Shown here one piece after another: positions 8,800 through 16,028 of a DNA stretch of 38,878 bases. Below the pieces are notes generated by a model. It made no database searches. It worked only from the letters and a program-made list of their open reading frames with translations, and was not told where the DNA came from. How positions within the stretch are numbered: position 1 is the stretch's first letter; each line of letters begins with the position of its first letter. This DNA is from Martinezella tropici (lineage in GTDB: Bacteria; Pseudomonadota; Alphaproteobacteria; Rhizobiales; Rhizobiaceae). A program made the position numbers and the translations under genes. Where the stretch lies: contig JUHI01000033.1 of the NCBI GenBank assembly GCA_000799755.1, positions 1 through 38,878 on the forward strand, given 5' to 3'.

Positions 8800-9050
8800 A
8801 GCCGGATCATAACCGAGACGGTTTCAGGCAGAACCGCCGTCGCACCGCGCCTCGGCTTTTCCCTGCTCATGGACAAGCTGGAGTCCGAGGACATTTTGAT
8901 CGTGACCGAACTCGATCGGCTTGGCCGTGACGCCATCGATGTCAGCACAACCGTCAAGGCTCTCGCGGAAATGGCGTAAGGGTCTACGGTCTGGCGCTTG
9001 GCGGCGCCGATCTCACTAGCTCGTCCGGCACGATGACCATGCAAGTGCTC
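8800..9050 (+). pseudogene. Serine recombinase (resolvase/invertase) remnant, frameshifted and truncated
   Basis: Translation gives ITETVSGRTAV, then LLMDKLESEDILIVTELDRL, GRDAIDVSTTVKALAEM and, after a one-base frameshift near 8975, VRVYGLALGGADLT followed by SSSGTMTMQVL. This is the middle of a resolvase catalytic domain, including the LDRLGRD motif. The N-terminal piece with the catalytic serine and the whole C-terminal E-helix and DNA-binding domain are missing. The homology stops at about 9050, exactly where a gene remnant on the opposite strand ends. It cannot be functional. It probably derives from a Tn3-type or plasmid resolvase. Confidence 0.82.
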
Positions 9051-9480
9051 ACCTTGAACCGATCGAATGCGGTCAACCGCTGGATCGGAGGGTCGGCATC
9101 GTCCCAGCGATAGATATCGTTCCGCAGGAACCGAAGCTCCTCGTCCCTGTCGTCCTCGTCGACCTCGAGCCACCATGATTTCGGCCGGCCGTCGCTGCCG
9201 TCCGACCAGCGATATCCTCTCGCCTTCAATCTGTCCTTCAGGTCGAAGGGCGCGTTCTCGGCGAAGATGCGCACCCGCGAACGCTGGCTTGCGCGATAAA
9301 GTTCGGCCAATGGTGACGAACCAGCATCTCCCGCCGCCAGGGCCAGCACTTCCAACAGTGCGAAGCAATCGTCGACCGCGCGATGCCCTTCATGAAAATA
9401 ACCGCTCTGGCTCATGAGATAGCCGAGCTTGCTGCCTTCATAGCCCTGGCGCTCCAGTCGATCTCCGAATTCGAACAGGC
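9050..9480 (-). pseudogene. DnaQ-like 3'-5' exonuclease remnant (C-terminal part, frameshifted)
   Basis: On the minus strand the frame gives ACSNSEIDWSA, then after a one-base shift near 9446 GYEGSKLGYLMSQSGYF, HEGHRAVDDCFALLEVLA and a C-terminal region with RLKARGYRWSDGSDGRPKSW and RLTAFDRFK. HxAxxD in GHRAVDD is the Exo III-type motif of DEDDh exonucleases. The N-terminal half with the DxE Exo I motif is absent, so the product would be inactive. The last codons run into the resolvase remnant on the other strand. An open frame continues across both, but it is a chance fusion. Confidence 0.75.
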
Positions 9481-9655
9481 TCATGCCCGCAGTGACAGTT
9501 CCGAATTCACCCGAGCCGTCGAGGCCGGAGAACCCACCCGTCAGCCCGAGCTTCGGCGTCAGCTTCGCGCCGCTCTCCAGCATGAACGACCGGGCGATCT
9601 CCGCGCCTAGGCTCGCATAATGGGTATTAGTAAGCGCAGACCAAAGGGATAGAAG
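9474..9655 (-). pseudogene. Probable autotransporter beta-barrel fragment
   Basis: Just upstream of the exonuclease remnant, in the same direction, the frame reads LGAEIARSFMLESGAKL, TPKLGLTGGFSGLDGSGEF and GTVTAGMSL. Alternating small and aromatic residues with repeated glycine turns are what I expect of the C-terminal barrel strands of type V autotransporters, and the wording is close to that family as I remember it. Only about 55 residues remain, with neither the passenger domain nor the terminal aromatic residue. The join to the exonuclease piece lies at 9474-9480. The identification is by eye and moderately sure. Confidence 0.45.
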
Positions 9656-9903
9656 GCTTAGGGTCGAGGAAGAAGGCAATCCACAATCCAGAAAACTCCA
9701 TTTGATGGCCATCCAGGCCATTGGCGAGAGTATCTCGATTTGGCTGAGGTATTCTTCGACCCCATAGTCGACCGCCTATTGCACCCCCGAACGACAGTTC
9801 AGCAACCTTGAGATGCTTCAAGACATGCGATACACTCCTCAACGGACCCGAGGACAAAGACACGAACCCCGCATCGTTCACACATCAAAGCGACAAGGCT
9901 ATA

Positions 9904-10548
9904 ATGTTTATTTCGGTCAAGAGATATCTACGCGTATACTGGTCCATATTCTGGAGATATTGGGTCGTTATATGTGCGGCTGGCATCCTATTTGAGCTCA
10001 TCAATATAACTCCACCTTGGGATTTGATGGCCAAGCGGATCTGGCCGGATTACGATTTCAATCAATCCGTGCTGGAAATATTTCTTAAGCCGACAGGAAG
10101 AGCCTTGTTGCTCGCAACAATATTCATGGCACTGGCAATCTTTCGCAGGCTATCCAGCAAGATACTCCTTGAACGAGGATCTCCGTTCGAAAGCAAACAA
10201 TGGTTTGCGATATATATTCTATTAGGCTTATGGGAGTTGTTCATTGCCGCTCTGAACGTTTTGGTGGTTGTCAATTTCCCGGTATCTATGTGGAACCTGC
10301 TGTGGAACCCAGGGCTTGGTATCGTTGTGTATCTTACCTGCTTATTTATTGCTGCTCTTGCATTCGGATATATCAACAAAGCTCGAATTGTTGAAAAGAC
10401 TGAGAACACTAAAAAGCCAAATATAAGTCCTGTGCCTGAATGGCGATTTGAAGAAGGACCATCACCAGAAGGAAAAACCAGAACGTGGGATGGGGCCGCC
10501 AGCCCATCTGCGTATCCACTACGAACGCCTGATCAGACATCCGATTGA
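9904..10548 (+). CDS. Hypothetical inner-membrane protein with four predicted helices
   Basis: A 214-residue protein if started at the ATG at 9904, which has AAGG a few bases upstream; an upstream in-frame ATG at 9808 would add 32 residues without any hydrophobic or conserved feature. Hydrophobic segments lie near residues 12-33, 67-80, 100-123 and 136-156, followed by a polar, proline-rich C-terminal tail of about 55 residues that is presumably cytoplasmic. The gene is markedly richer in A and T than its neighbours, including ATA codons, which suggests foreign origin. I do not recognise a family. It stands alone between gene remnants and a small hypothetical gene, so the context gives no role. 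Confidence 0.6.
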   Translation: MFISVKRYLRVYWSIFWRYWVVICAAGILFELINITPPWDLMAKRIWPDYDFNQSVLEIFLKPTGRALLLATIFMALAIFRRLSSKILLERGSPFESKQWFAIYILLGLWELFIAALNVLVVVNFPVSMWNLLWNPGLGIVVYLTCLFIAALAFGYINKARIVEKTENTKKPNISPVPEWRFEEGPSPEGKTRTWDGAASPSAYPLRTPDQTSD

Positions 10549-10621
10549 TCTCGTGAGATCATCGTGGAGCTGCCACTCAATCTTCACCAGCCTTGGGTAT
10601 CGCCAAGCATGATCAACACAG

Positions 10622-10774
10622 ATGCAGAGACGCAAAATGGCGTCCGGTATTCCCCGAAATACGCAAATTCGAGGTACGATCTTGGAATTACATGAGAAAC
10701 GACATCAGTACATTTCACCAGAGGATATCAATATGGTGACCGTAACAGTGGCCGAAAGGAGGATGTATGTTTAA
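10622..10774 (+). CDS. Small ORF, possible HTH-like fragment
   Basis: A 50-codon frame starts at the ATG at 10622 and overlaps the first bases of the following gene. It contains IPRNTQIRGTILELHEK and RHQYISPEDI, which loosely resembles the N-terminal winged-helix start of Fur-type regulators (R-x-T-x-QR-x-x-IL followed by an H-x-S-x-EDI helix). There is no metal-binding part. No strong ribosome-binding site precedes it. It may be a remnant, an upstream leader ORF, or chance. Confidence 0.25.
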   Translation: MQRRKMASGIPRNTQIRGTILELHEKRHQYISPEDINMVTVTVAERRMYV

Positions 10775-11111
10775 AGCAGTTTCTGACAGCGCTGCTGCTG
10801 CCGACGGAGGTTCACTTGCGTTATTTGTCGAGCGACTTGATGGAGAAGTGGAACAATTTGTCATAAATCGTTCCTTTGCCTCGCGCCAGACACCTGCGTA
10901 TAACAGAGTCGTATCGAACCTTCGGTCTCTTTCGGCGGATAGTTGCCGCGCGATCGCTGCAGCTCTCGAACCACTTCTGGCAACAACCGCGTCGATTCAT
11001 CCGTTGGCGGATTTCATCGAAACATTTAAACAACAGTCTGAGATCGAGAGCAAAGAGCTTACAACGATTGAGGGAACCGTAAGCCAACGGGCCAAAGACT
11101 GTGATAATTGA
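10767..11111 (+). CDS. Small hypothetical protein
   Basis: A 114-residue soluble protein with a strong ribosome-binding site (AAGGAGG, six to seven bases before the ATG), which makes translation likely. It is rich in Ala, Ser and Glu, with probable helices at residues 45-70 (RVVSNLRSLSADSCRAIAAA) and 78-95. No signal peptide, membrane segment or known domain is visible. It lies just upstream of an ORF split by a 92-bp repeat and could once have been co-transcribed with it, since only about 75 bases separate them. I do not recognise its family. Confidence 0.6.
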   Translation: MFKAVSDSAAAADGGSLALFVERLDGEVEQFVINRSFASRQTPAYNRVVSNLRSLSADSCRAIAAALEPLLATTASIHPLADFIETFKQQSEIESKELTTIEGTVSQRAKDCDN

Positions 11112-11187
11112 CCCGACTTTTCGTTGACGCAGTGTAGCGCCGCAATTTCGATAATGCTCAGAGGAACAGGGGGGTGACTTCATCCAC

Positions 11188-11558
11188 GTGATCGAATGCT
11201 CTCAACTATGTACCGACAATCGGCCGCGATCAATCTTTGTCGACAGGCCAAATGACACGTTCAGCCTGTTCTTTGTGAATCGGCGCGACGATTAGGGGCA
11301 AGTCGGCGTTACAAGCTATTGATATTTCAAAGATGGGTGGGGTCATTCTGCGACGCCGCTTCACACCCCCGCAATGAGGCTCATTTCGTGGTCAAGGCAA
11401 ACGAGCCACTTTCGAACGCAAACGTAAAAGACATCCTCGGTGCTTTTGCACGGGGCACACCGAAGCCGCAGGAATTCGTCTGGCGGGACATCACGGCCCA
11501 ATTCAACGGCGGCTCTTCTCCCGACACTTCAAAGCCATGGTGGCAATTTTGGCGTTAG
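11188..11558 (+). pseudogene. Hypothetical gene interrupted by a 92-bp repeat
   Basis: The left part reads IECSQLCTDNRPRSIFVDRP and NDTFSLFF up to 11273; the right part reads PRNEAHFVVKANEPLSN and continues to KPWWQFWR and a stop at 11558. The two parts lie in different frames, but removing exactly 11274-11365 joins codon TT/C and restores one continuous frame of about 92 residues. The hydrophilic interior and the aromatic C-terminus look like a real small protein. The start is uncertain: GTG at 11188 is the best candidate, and the frame is open back to about 11155. I do not recognise the family. In its present state translation from the left would stop inside the repeat. Confidence 0.55.
11274..11365 (+). 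repeat. 92-bp MITE-like repeat, copy 1
   Basis: It begins TGTGAATCGGCG and ends CGCCGCTTCACA, an imperfect 12-bp terminal inverted repeat. By hand count it differs from copy 2 at 11 of 92 positions and from copy 3 at 13. TCGGCG recurs inside the left end, as in the multiple terminal repeats of IS21-family elements, and the ends are TG...CA; a non-autonomous derivative of such an element is plausible. It encodes nothing and interrupts a small gene. No target-site duplication is visible. Confidence 0.85.
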
Positions 11559-11651
11559 AGGGAGCGCCGGTCTCGTCGCAAAAATCCCGCAGACCATTCT
11601 GAAAACTCCCATCAGGAATCGCACTGAGGGTTTTGGGACAGTCCGTAGGAG

Positions 11652-12473
11652 TTATCCGACAGCTTTAGGGCGGCCGGCGCTCATCAGCACGATAAGTCTT
11701 TCCAGACGAGTCACCACGTCACTGGTTTCCAAGAGTTGCTGCTGCTGCTCGATTGTGATCGACAGCAACGGGGCGACCGTATCGGCTAAGAGGCTCGGGT
11801 TCCCGATCGAAGGCAGGCCAAACCTGACTTTGGATCCGGGCGGAAGTGCAGAAAAGTCGACTTTGGCGTAGGTCTGGTACGCATCAAGAACAGCACGCGA
11901 AAGGGCGGCCGCCTCCGCCGACTGGCCGCGTTCATCCTCCATCGGCCCAACCTCCGCCGCTAGGAAACCATCATCGGTCAAACGGACGATGCCCGTTCGC
12001 TGAAGCCCGCGTACGGTAACTTTGAGCGTCTCGTCCACCTGTGTCTGGCGATCTATCACGTTTGCTACGACCCCCACCGGATTGAGGGCTCTCAGAGTGC
12101 TTGGATGATCGTCGCCGCCATTTCTCTGCGCAACAACGAGAACGCGTTGATCGCTGACAATAGCTCGTTCCACGGCTTGGCGGGTTTTCTCGCGCGCTAC
12201 GAAAATCCGCGAGATCATGTGCGGAAACAGTACTAGATCCCGCATCGGAACGATGGGGATGCCAGCTCCAGCTGGAATCGACGTACTGGCGTTAACAATG
12301 GTCGCAGACGACGGGCTTGCCTTAATTCTCGCGGCCAAGACGTTCCAATCTCGAAAGCCAAGAATTCGAGCAACGAGTTCTTGGCTCTCACTGGTTGTGA
12401 ACACGACAGATTTGGCGTGAAGGGCTTCACGTAGCGTTTGCGCCATAGCTTTGGCATCGCGGAAATCGCGCAT
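11652..12473 (-). CDS. Lon substrate-binding-domain protein with an N-terminal Glyoxalase_8-like segment
   Basis: A 273-residue protein without protease or ATPase domains. Residues 1-50 (RDFRDAKAMAQTLREALHAK, then SESQELVARILGFRDWNVLA) resemble a short helical module that I know mainly from the ends of rhizobial glyoxalase-superfamily proteins. Residues 70-265 match the Lon N-terminal substrate-binding domain: IPIVPMRDLVLFPHMISRIF, then a REKTRQAVERA helix, VGVVANVIDRQTQVDETLKV, and a helical tail. In bacterial Lon this domain recognises unfolded substrates; here it is detached from any catalytic part, so the protein could be an adaptor or a binding module. It is transcribed alone. The ATG is preceded by AAAGGA. 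Domain identity is good, function unknown. Confidence 0.75.
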   Translation of the reverse strand: MRDFRDAKAMAQTLREALHAKSVVFTTSESQELVARILGFRDWNVLAARIKASPSSATIVNASTSIPAGAGIPIVPMRDLVLFPHMISRIFVAREKTRQAVERAIVSDQRVLVVAQRNGGDDHPSTLRALNPVGVVANVIDRQTQVDETLKVTVRGLQRTGIVRLTDDGFLAAEVGPMEDERGQSAEAAALSRAVLDAYQTYAKVDFSALPPGSKVRFGLPSIGNPSLLADTVAPLLSITIEQQQQLLETSDVVTRLERLIVLMSAGRPKAVG

Positions 12474-13029
12474 GAGATGATCCTTTGCAAAAACGAACGG
12501 AAAGCGTCAGGGGCTTGCGTTGCTGACCCGTTCGTTCGGGCAAAGAGAGCCATGAGCGGCTCGATACATTCACCGAACCCCGACGGGGCGCAAGCGGCAG
12601 GCTGTATCGACCTGGTACCAATTGTTTGCAGAAGCTTTGTTAACTGTCAATCCTTGGCTTGCTGCGAGTCCTTTTAGGGTCGGAGCGGCCGCTCGCCTGT
12701 CGCAGAATATAGAGTTCTGCGATAACGCAATGCCCCTTTCGCGCAAATGGCCCTTGGTTCTGAGCCGCGTTTGCCAACGATCTATTCTGATCGGATAGGC
12801 AGCTTTCGGCCTCCCGTTCTGGCGCCGGCGGTAGTGAACATGCATCAAGAGTTGGTCGCGCTGGCTGGCGTGTAACAGCATCGATCCGTTGATGTGAGAG
12901 GATTCGAACCGTGGACCTTCGCAACATTTCCGGGCCCGAGGCACCGATGGCACTGGCTTCAACTTCACGGCTCAATTCCAATATCCTATGGAATGAGAGC
13001 GTCGCGCTACCTTACTTTTGTAGGCCACG
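12474..13029. other. Long intergenic stretch, no convincing gene
   Basis: Overlapping open frames of 60-130 codons exist on both strands (the longest on the minus strand at 12570-12968), but none has a family signature or a good ribosome-binding site. A TTCGAA-centred segment near 12899-12909 resembles the T loop of a minus-strand tRNA but cannot form the stem. Nothing else is identifiable. Confidence 0.4.
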
Positions 13030-13093
13030 TTCCGTGTACGGAAGCGAAAGCAGGCGTAGATTTAATCACCAAATGGTGCTATTTATGACGTCA
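13030..13093 (+). promoter_or_regulatory. Three palindromes in the vapB upstream region (candidate operators)
   Basis: Three perfect short dyads lie within 64 bases: TTCCGT-GT-ACGGAA at 13030-13043, CACCA-AA-TGGTG at 13067-13078 and TGACGTCA at 13086-13093. VapB antitoxins, alone or with VapC, autorepress by binding palindromes next to the promoter, so these are natural candidates. TATAAT follows at 13094-13099 but would start transcription within the ribosome-binding site, so it may not be the true -10 box. Confidence 0.5.
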
Positions 13094-13113
13094 TATAATA
13101 CGGAGGCCAGCTG

Positions 13114-13314
13114 ATGCGCTCAACCATCAATCTCGACGACGCCCTCATGGACAGGGCTAGATTATTGACCGGCACCAAAGAAACCGCAGCACTCGTCCGC
13201 CAGGCGTTGGAGACGCTGGTTCGTGTGGAGTCCGGAAAACGCCTCATCGCTCTTGGGGGAACCATGCCGGATGCCGAGGCAGCTCCGCGCCGTCGGAGCA
13301 CGGCGGTTAAGTGA
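13114..13314 (+). CDS. vapB: VapB-type antitoxin
   Basis: A 66-residue protein starting MRSTINLDDALMDRARLLTG, the ribbon-helix-helix start of the VapB family that binds the operator, followed by a helix ending in LVRQALETLV and a charged C-terminal tail that would wrap the toxin. GGAGG lies eight bases before the ATG. The stop overlaps the start of vapC in a GTGA arrangement (13311-13314), so the two are translationally coupled. It neutralises VapC and represses its own promoter, as known for the family. The assignment rests on both the fold pattern and the neighbour. Confidence 0.9.
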   Translation: MRSTINLDDALMDRARLLTGTKETAALVRQALETLVRVESGKRLIALGGTMPDAEAAPRRRSTAVK

Positions 13315-13694
13315 TATTAGTAGACACCTCGATCTGGATTGATCATTTCCGACATGGCGATGCCGAGCTACGAAGGATAATCGAAGACGATCGACTACTT
13401 TGCCATCCGAGCGTGATCGGCGAGTTGGCGCTTGGCAGCCTTCGGGACCGCGGCAGCGTTATTGCTTTTTTGATAGCTCAGCGCGGAGCTGTTGTCGCCA
13501 CGCACGACGAAGTCATGACGATGATCGATCGATTCGGCATCTTCAGCATGGGCATTGGCTACACAGATGCCCATCTGCTAGCGTCCGCTCTACTTGGAGA
13601 GAAAGTAACCTTGTGGACCAGAGACAAACGACTGCGAGCAGCGGCCGAAAAAGCGGACGTCCCACTGCATATACCGGCCGATGAGCCTCACTAG
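13311..13694 (+). CDS. vapC: VapC-type PIN-domain toxin
   Basis: A 127-residue PIN-domain ribonuclease starting with GTG at 13311, overlapping the vapB stop by four bases. The acidic metal-binding residues are D5 (MILVDTSIWID), E38 (VIGELALG), D86 (GYTDAHLLASAL) and D105 (WTRDKRL), all in the expected places, so the enzyme appears intact. Family members cleave specific tRNAs, often initiator tRNA, or rRNA, and arrest growth when the antitoxin is degraded. On this accessory stretch it probably helps maintain the replicon or acts in stress; that is inference. No terminator is visible after the gene. Confidence 0.92.
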   Translation: MILVDTSIWIDHFRHGDAELRRIIEDDRLLCHPSVIGELALGSLRDRGSVIAFLIAQRGAVVATHDEVMTMIDRFGIFSMGIGYTDAHLLASALLGEKVTLWTRDKRLRAAAEKADVPLHIPADEPH

Positions 13695-14145
13695 ATGCTC
13701 GAGCTTTATACTGAAATGGCCTTTGAATAGGTCTTGCGAACCTTTACCGCTCTTGAAGACAGCAGAACAGACGACCCTGTTGTTGCAAGAGCTATCCGTT
13801 TGAAACTCCTCAGTATCGGACATCGGCTTTGATGGATTGACCGATGAGGCCGACAGCGGACGATGCACCTCGAGGCCCGATCTGAAATAGCGGCCGTTAA
13901 GCGGCGCATCGGCCACGAGCAGCCAACCTCCGCTCTGCCGTTCATAGCAAGCGGCGAGGACGCTGTGAGAGAACCTTGCGGGTTGACATTGACTTGGATC
14001 AGGTTTGTCGCATGTTTCGGGACTTTCCGACATGAATCTATGGAGTTTATCTGCTGATGACACCGGATGAATTGAAGATCGTGCGTCGAGCTTACTCATG
14101 GCAAGCCATGATGGGGTTGCTTGCGGGAGAGGGCGGCATCCTACG
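13695..14145. other. Gap with one doubtful minus-strand ORF
   Basis: A minus-strand frame is open from the ATG at 14033 down to 13590 (147 codons), with a segment reading LAACYERQSGGWLLVADAPL that looks protein-like. However, it overlaps the 3' end of vapC antisense, lacks a ribosome-binding site, and belongs to a longer open frame that is the antisense shadow of the next gene. I cannot decide whether it is real. A 6-bp dyad CATGGC-AA-GCCATG lies at 14097-14110. Confidence 0.3.
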
Positions 14146-14814
14146 CTAATTCCAAGTCTCGGAAAGACTAGAGCGCCAACATGTGGTAGCCGACTTGGCA
14201 CGAGCAATCGACAGGGCGATTTCGTCTTCGCTGCGGCCGCCATTAATCGCGAAGCGGCCACCAAAGATAAAATGCGGAACGGATTGGACACCCGCCGCAT
14301 TGGATTTCGCGGCTTCGAGTTCCACACGATCGCGCCAAACCGGGTCGAGAGCGAGCGCACGGGCTTCAGTTCGCCCGAAACCGTGATCTGCCGCCACATC
14401 CGCGAGCATTTCGACGTCCGCGATGTTCTTCGCATCGAGGAAATAGGCTTTGGAAAGCGCCACGGCGAGCGCATGCTGTGTTCCGCGCTGCTGAGCAGCC
14501 AGCACCAGTGCATGTGCGGCTTGCGTCGGGTATGCCCAAAGCTGGCGGCTAAGGTCAAGGTCCAGCCCTGACGCCCGTGCCTCGGCTTCGGGGCGGGCAA
14601 ATGCTGCTTTCGGGTCGCCAATGCGATAGCGCGTCTGCAGCAGGTCTGGAATATAAAGCCCGGTGACCGGGATGTCCGGCAACAGGAGGACCGGATGCTG
14701 CCGGATATCGACGGCAAGATCAGGGAAGCGCTCGGCCAGCACCTTGTCGAGGCGATGATGGCCAACCATGCACCATGGGCAAGTGATTTCGGTATAGAGG
14801 TCGATCGTCAGCAT
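14146..14814 (-). CDS. DsbA-family thiol oxidoreductase (FrnE-like)
   Basis: A 222-residue thioredoxin-fold protein with the active-site CPWC at residues 12-15 (YTEITCPWCMVG), the inserted helical domain and the cis-proline loop GVQSVPHFIFGGRFAINGG. No signal peptide is present, so it is cytoplasmic, like FrnE and 2-hydroxychromene-2-carboxylate isomerase relatives. The C-terminal 20 residues after the fold look unrelated and may reflect an altered stop. It starts 18 bases after the DoxX gene and closes the electrophile-response cluster. A role in disulfide or glutathione-adduct chemistry is likely from family and context; the precise substrate is unknown. Confidence 0.88.
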   Translation of the reverse strand: MLTIDLYTEITCPWCMVGHHRLDKVLAERFPDLAVDIRQHPVLLLPDIPVTGLYIPDLLQTRYRIGDPKAAFARPEAEARASGLDLDLSRQLWAYPTQAAHALVLAAQQRGTQHALAVALSKAYFLDAKNIADVEMLADVAADHGFGRTEARALALDPVWRDRVELEAAKSNAAGVQSVPHFIFGGRFAINGGRSEDEIALSIARAKSATTCWRSSLSETWN

Positions 14815-14832
14815 CAGAATTTCCTTTCCTGC

Positions 14833-15264
14833 TCATCCGCGCGACTTGATCGGTGCTTTGCGAAAGCGACCCCAAATAACAACGAGAGAAAGCGCCAGAA
14901 GTCCGATGTTGAGCGGTAGGACCGCTGCGGTCTCTCCTCGCGTCGCATGAAAGCCGATCGCAAGGACCTGAATGGTTGCAAAGCCTGTGGCCGCCAGCGG
15001 CGTCAGAAACGGCAGGATGCGGGTTAGCGCCGGCAGGATGACGCCGATGGCGCCGAGCAGTTCAACCGTGCCGATAAGCCGCAGGAGCGGCAGCGGCACG
15101 TCGACAGTCCAGGCAAGACCCACCGCCGCCAGATCCGCCGGCGCCCAAAATAGCTTCAAAGTTCCCGCGGTTCCGAACAGTGTAGCGAGAAGGATCTGTG
15201 CTATCCAGAGATTGATCTGCCAGGCAGTCGAGGCGCGAGACGCTGTAGTCTGTGCGTTGCTCAT
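14833..15264 (-). CDS. DoxX-family membrane protein
   Basis: A 143-residue inner-membrane protein with four hydrophobic segments near residues 18-40, 58-78, 85-105 and 113-130. The segments LFGTAGTLKLFW and LIGTVELLGAIGVILPAL are typical of DoxX-like proteins (the G-x-x-K-L and E-x-x-G-A pattern). Its start is six bases after the stop of the NmrA-like reductase gene, so the two are co-translated. DoxX proteins often accompany quinone-, thiol- or azo-reductases and may anchor a redox complex in the membrane; for this copy that is inference. Confidence 0.85.
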   Translation of the reverse strand: MSNAQTTASRASTAWQINLWIAQILLATLFGTAGTLKLFWAPADLAAVGLAWTVDVPLPLLRLIGTVELLGAIGVILPALTRILPFLTPLAATGFATIQVLAIGFHATRGETAAVLPLNIGLLALSLVVIWGRFRKAPIKSRG

Positions 15265-15270
15265 ATGGTT

Positions 15271-15918
15271 TCAGTTCCTGTTTGCGATAGCTGGCGCAGC
15301 TTTTACAAAGCCCTGATTCTTGACTTGATCGACCAGGAACTTGGCGAGGTTGCCTCGCGACAGCTTCATGCTGAGCTTGGTTTTTCCGTACCAGCCAATG
15401 TCGATGATGCCTCCCTCTGCAGGACCATCCTGCAGGTTCGGGATGCGCACCAGCGTCCAGTCTAAGTTTGACGAAACAATCAGTTCGGCGGTGGCCTTGA
15501 TATCCTCATAAGCCTTACGCACGATCACCTTGAACAGCAGCGCGAAGGCATGCGCTTTCAAGGCGAACCCGTCCTTGGGATCACGATAGGCGGCCGTGGA
15601 AATTTGGATGAGTCGGCGCACGCCGGATTGCTTCATCGCGGCGATGATGTTGGACAGGCCGCGCATGACCGGCTTGTCGCCCTTTACCTTGAGACTGTTG
15701 GGTCCGAGCGCACTGATCACCGCGTCGGCGCCCTCGACGCACTTCGCAATGGCAGCTGTATCCTGCAGGTCTCCGACGACGACTTCGATCTTTCCTGCAA
15801 ACTCGGACACCTTGCCGGCGTCACGTGTGTAGACGGACAGCTTATATCCTTGGCTGAGCGCCTCGCGGATGATGTATTTCCCGGTCGGCCCTGTGCCTCC
15901 GAAGAGAGAGATTTTCAT
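15271..15918 (-). CDS. NmrA-like NAD(P)-binding reductase
   Basis: A 215-residue Rossmann-fold protein. The nucleotide-binding GGTGPTGKYIIREAL lies at residues 8-22, followed by VYTRDAGK (dinucleotide 2'-phosphate region) and VVGDLQDTAAIAKCVEGADA. It belongs to the atypical short-chain dehydrogenases (NmrA/BVR-B-like), without the YxxxK catalytic pair. GGAA lies upstream of the ATG. It heads the run of three genes NmrA-like, DoxX and DsbA-like. Context suggests NAD(P)H-dependent handling of quinones or redox sensing. The fold is certain, the substrate unknown. Confidence 0.88.
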   Translation of the reverse strand: MKISLFGGTGPTGKYIIREALSQGYKLSVYTRDAGKVSEFAGKIEVVVGDLQDTAAIAKCVEGADAVISALGPNSLKVKGDKPVMRGLSNIIAAMKQSGVRRLIQISTAAYRDPKDGFALKAHAFALLFKVIVRKAYEDIKATAELIVSSNLDWTLVRIPNLQDGPAEGGIIDIGWYGKTKLSMKLSRGNLAKFLVDQVKNQGFVKAAPAIANRN

Positions 15919-15968
15919 GAGTGTTCCTTGTCATTGAGCCAGCAGGGGCCGATCCGCCCAGCGACTTT

Positions 15969-16013
15969 TCACGCACTGGAGCAGTTGTTGTCAGACCATG
16001 TTCCAGTGCGTGA
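15969..16013. repeat. 12-bp inverted repeat between the azoreductase and reductase genes
   Basis: TCACGCACTGGA at 15969-15980 is perfectly complementary to 16002-16013, with a 21-base loop. It lies in the 110-bp spacer downstream of the azoreductase stop and upstream of the NmrA-like gene. On the transcribed minus strand it is followed by AAAAG rather than a T run, so it is either a weak attenuator, an mRNA end-protecting stem, or a protein-binding site shared by the cluster. Confidence 0.65.
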
Positions 16014-16028
16014 GCTTGTTCTTATCGC

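Noticed and set aside
8984..9721. A single 245-residue hypothetical protein
   Set aside because: Different parts belong to different families and the exonuclease part changes frame, so it is a chance fusion of remnants.
12896..12912. TTCGAA-centred stretch resembling the T loop of a minus-strand tRNA
   Set aside because: Only two of five T-stem pairs can form, and no acceptor, anticodon or D arm is visible nearby.
13094..13099. TATAAT as the vapB -10 box
   Set aside because: It would start transcription within the ribosome-binding site; kept only as a remark, not as a promoter call.
13590..14765. Minus-strand open frame of 391 codons
   Set aside because: Its upper half is the alternate-frame shadow of the DsbA-like gene and its lower end overlaps vapC antisense; no ribosome-binding site or domain.
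15969..16013. Rho-independent terminator after azoR
   Set aside because: The stem is strong, but on the transcribed strand it is followed by A rather than T residues, so it is listed as an inverted repeat only.
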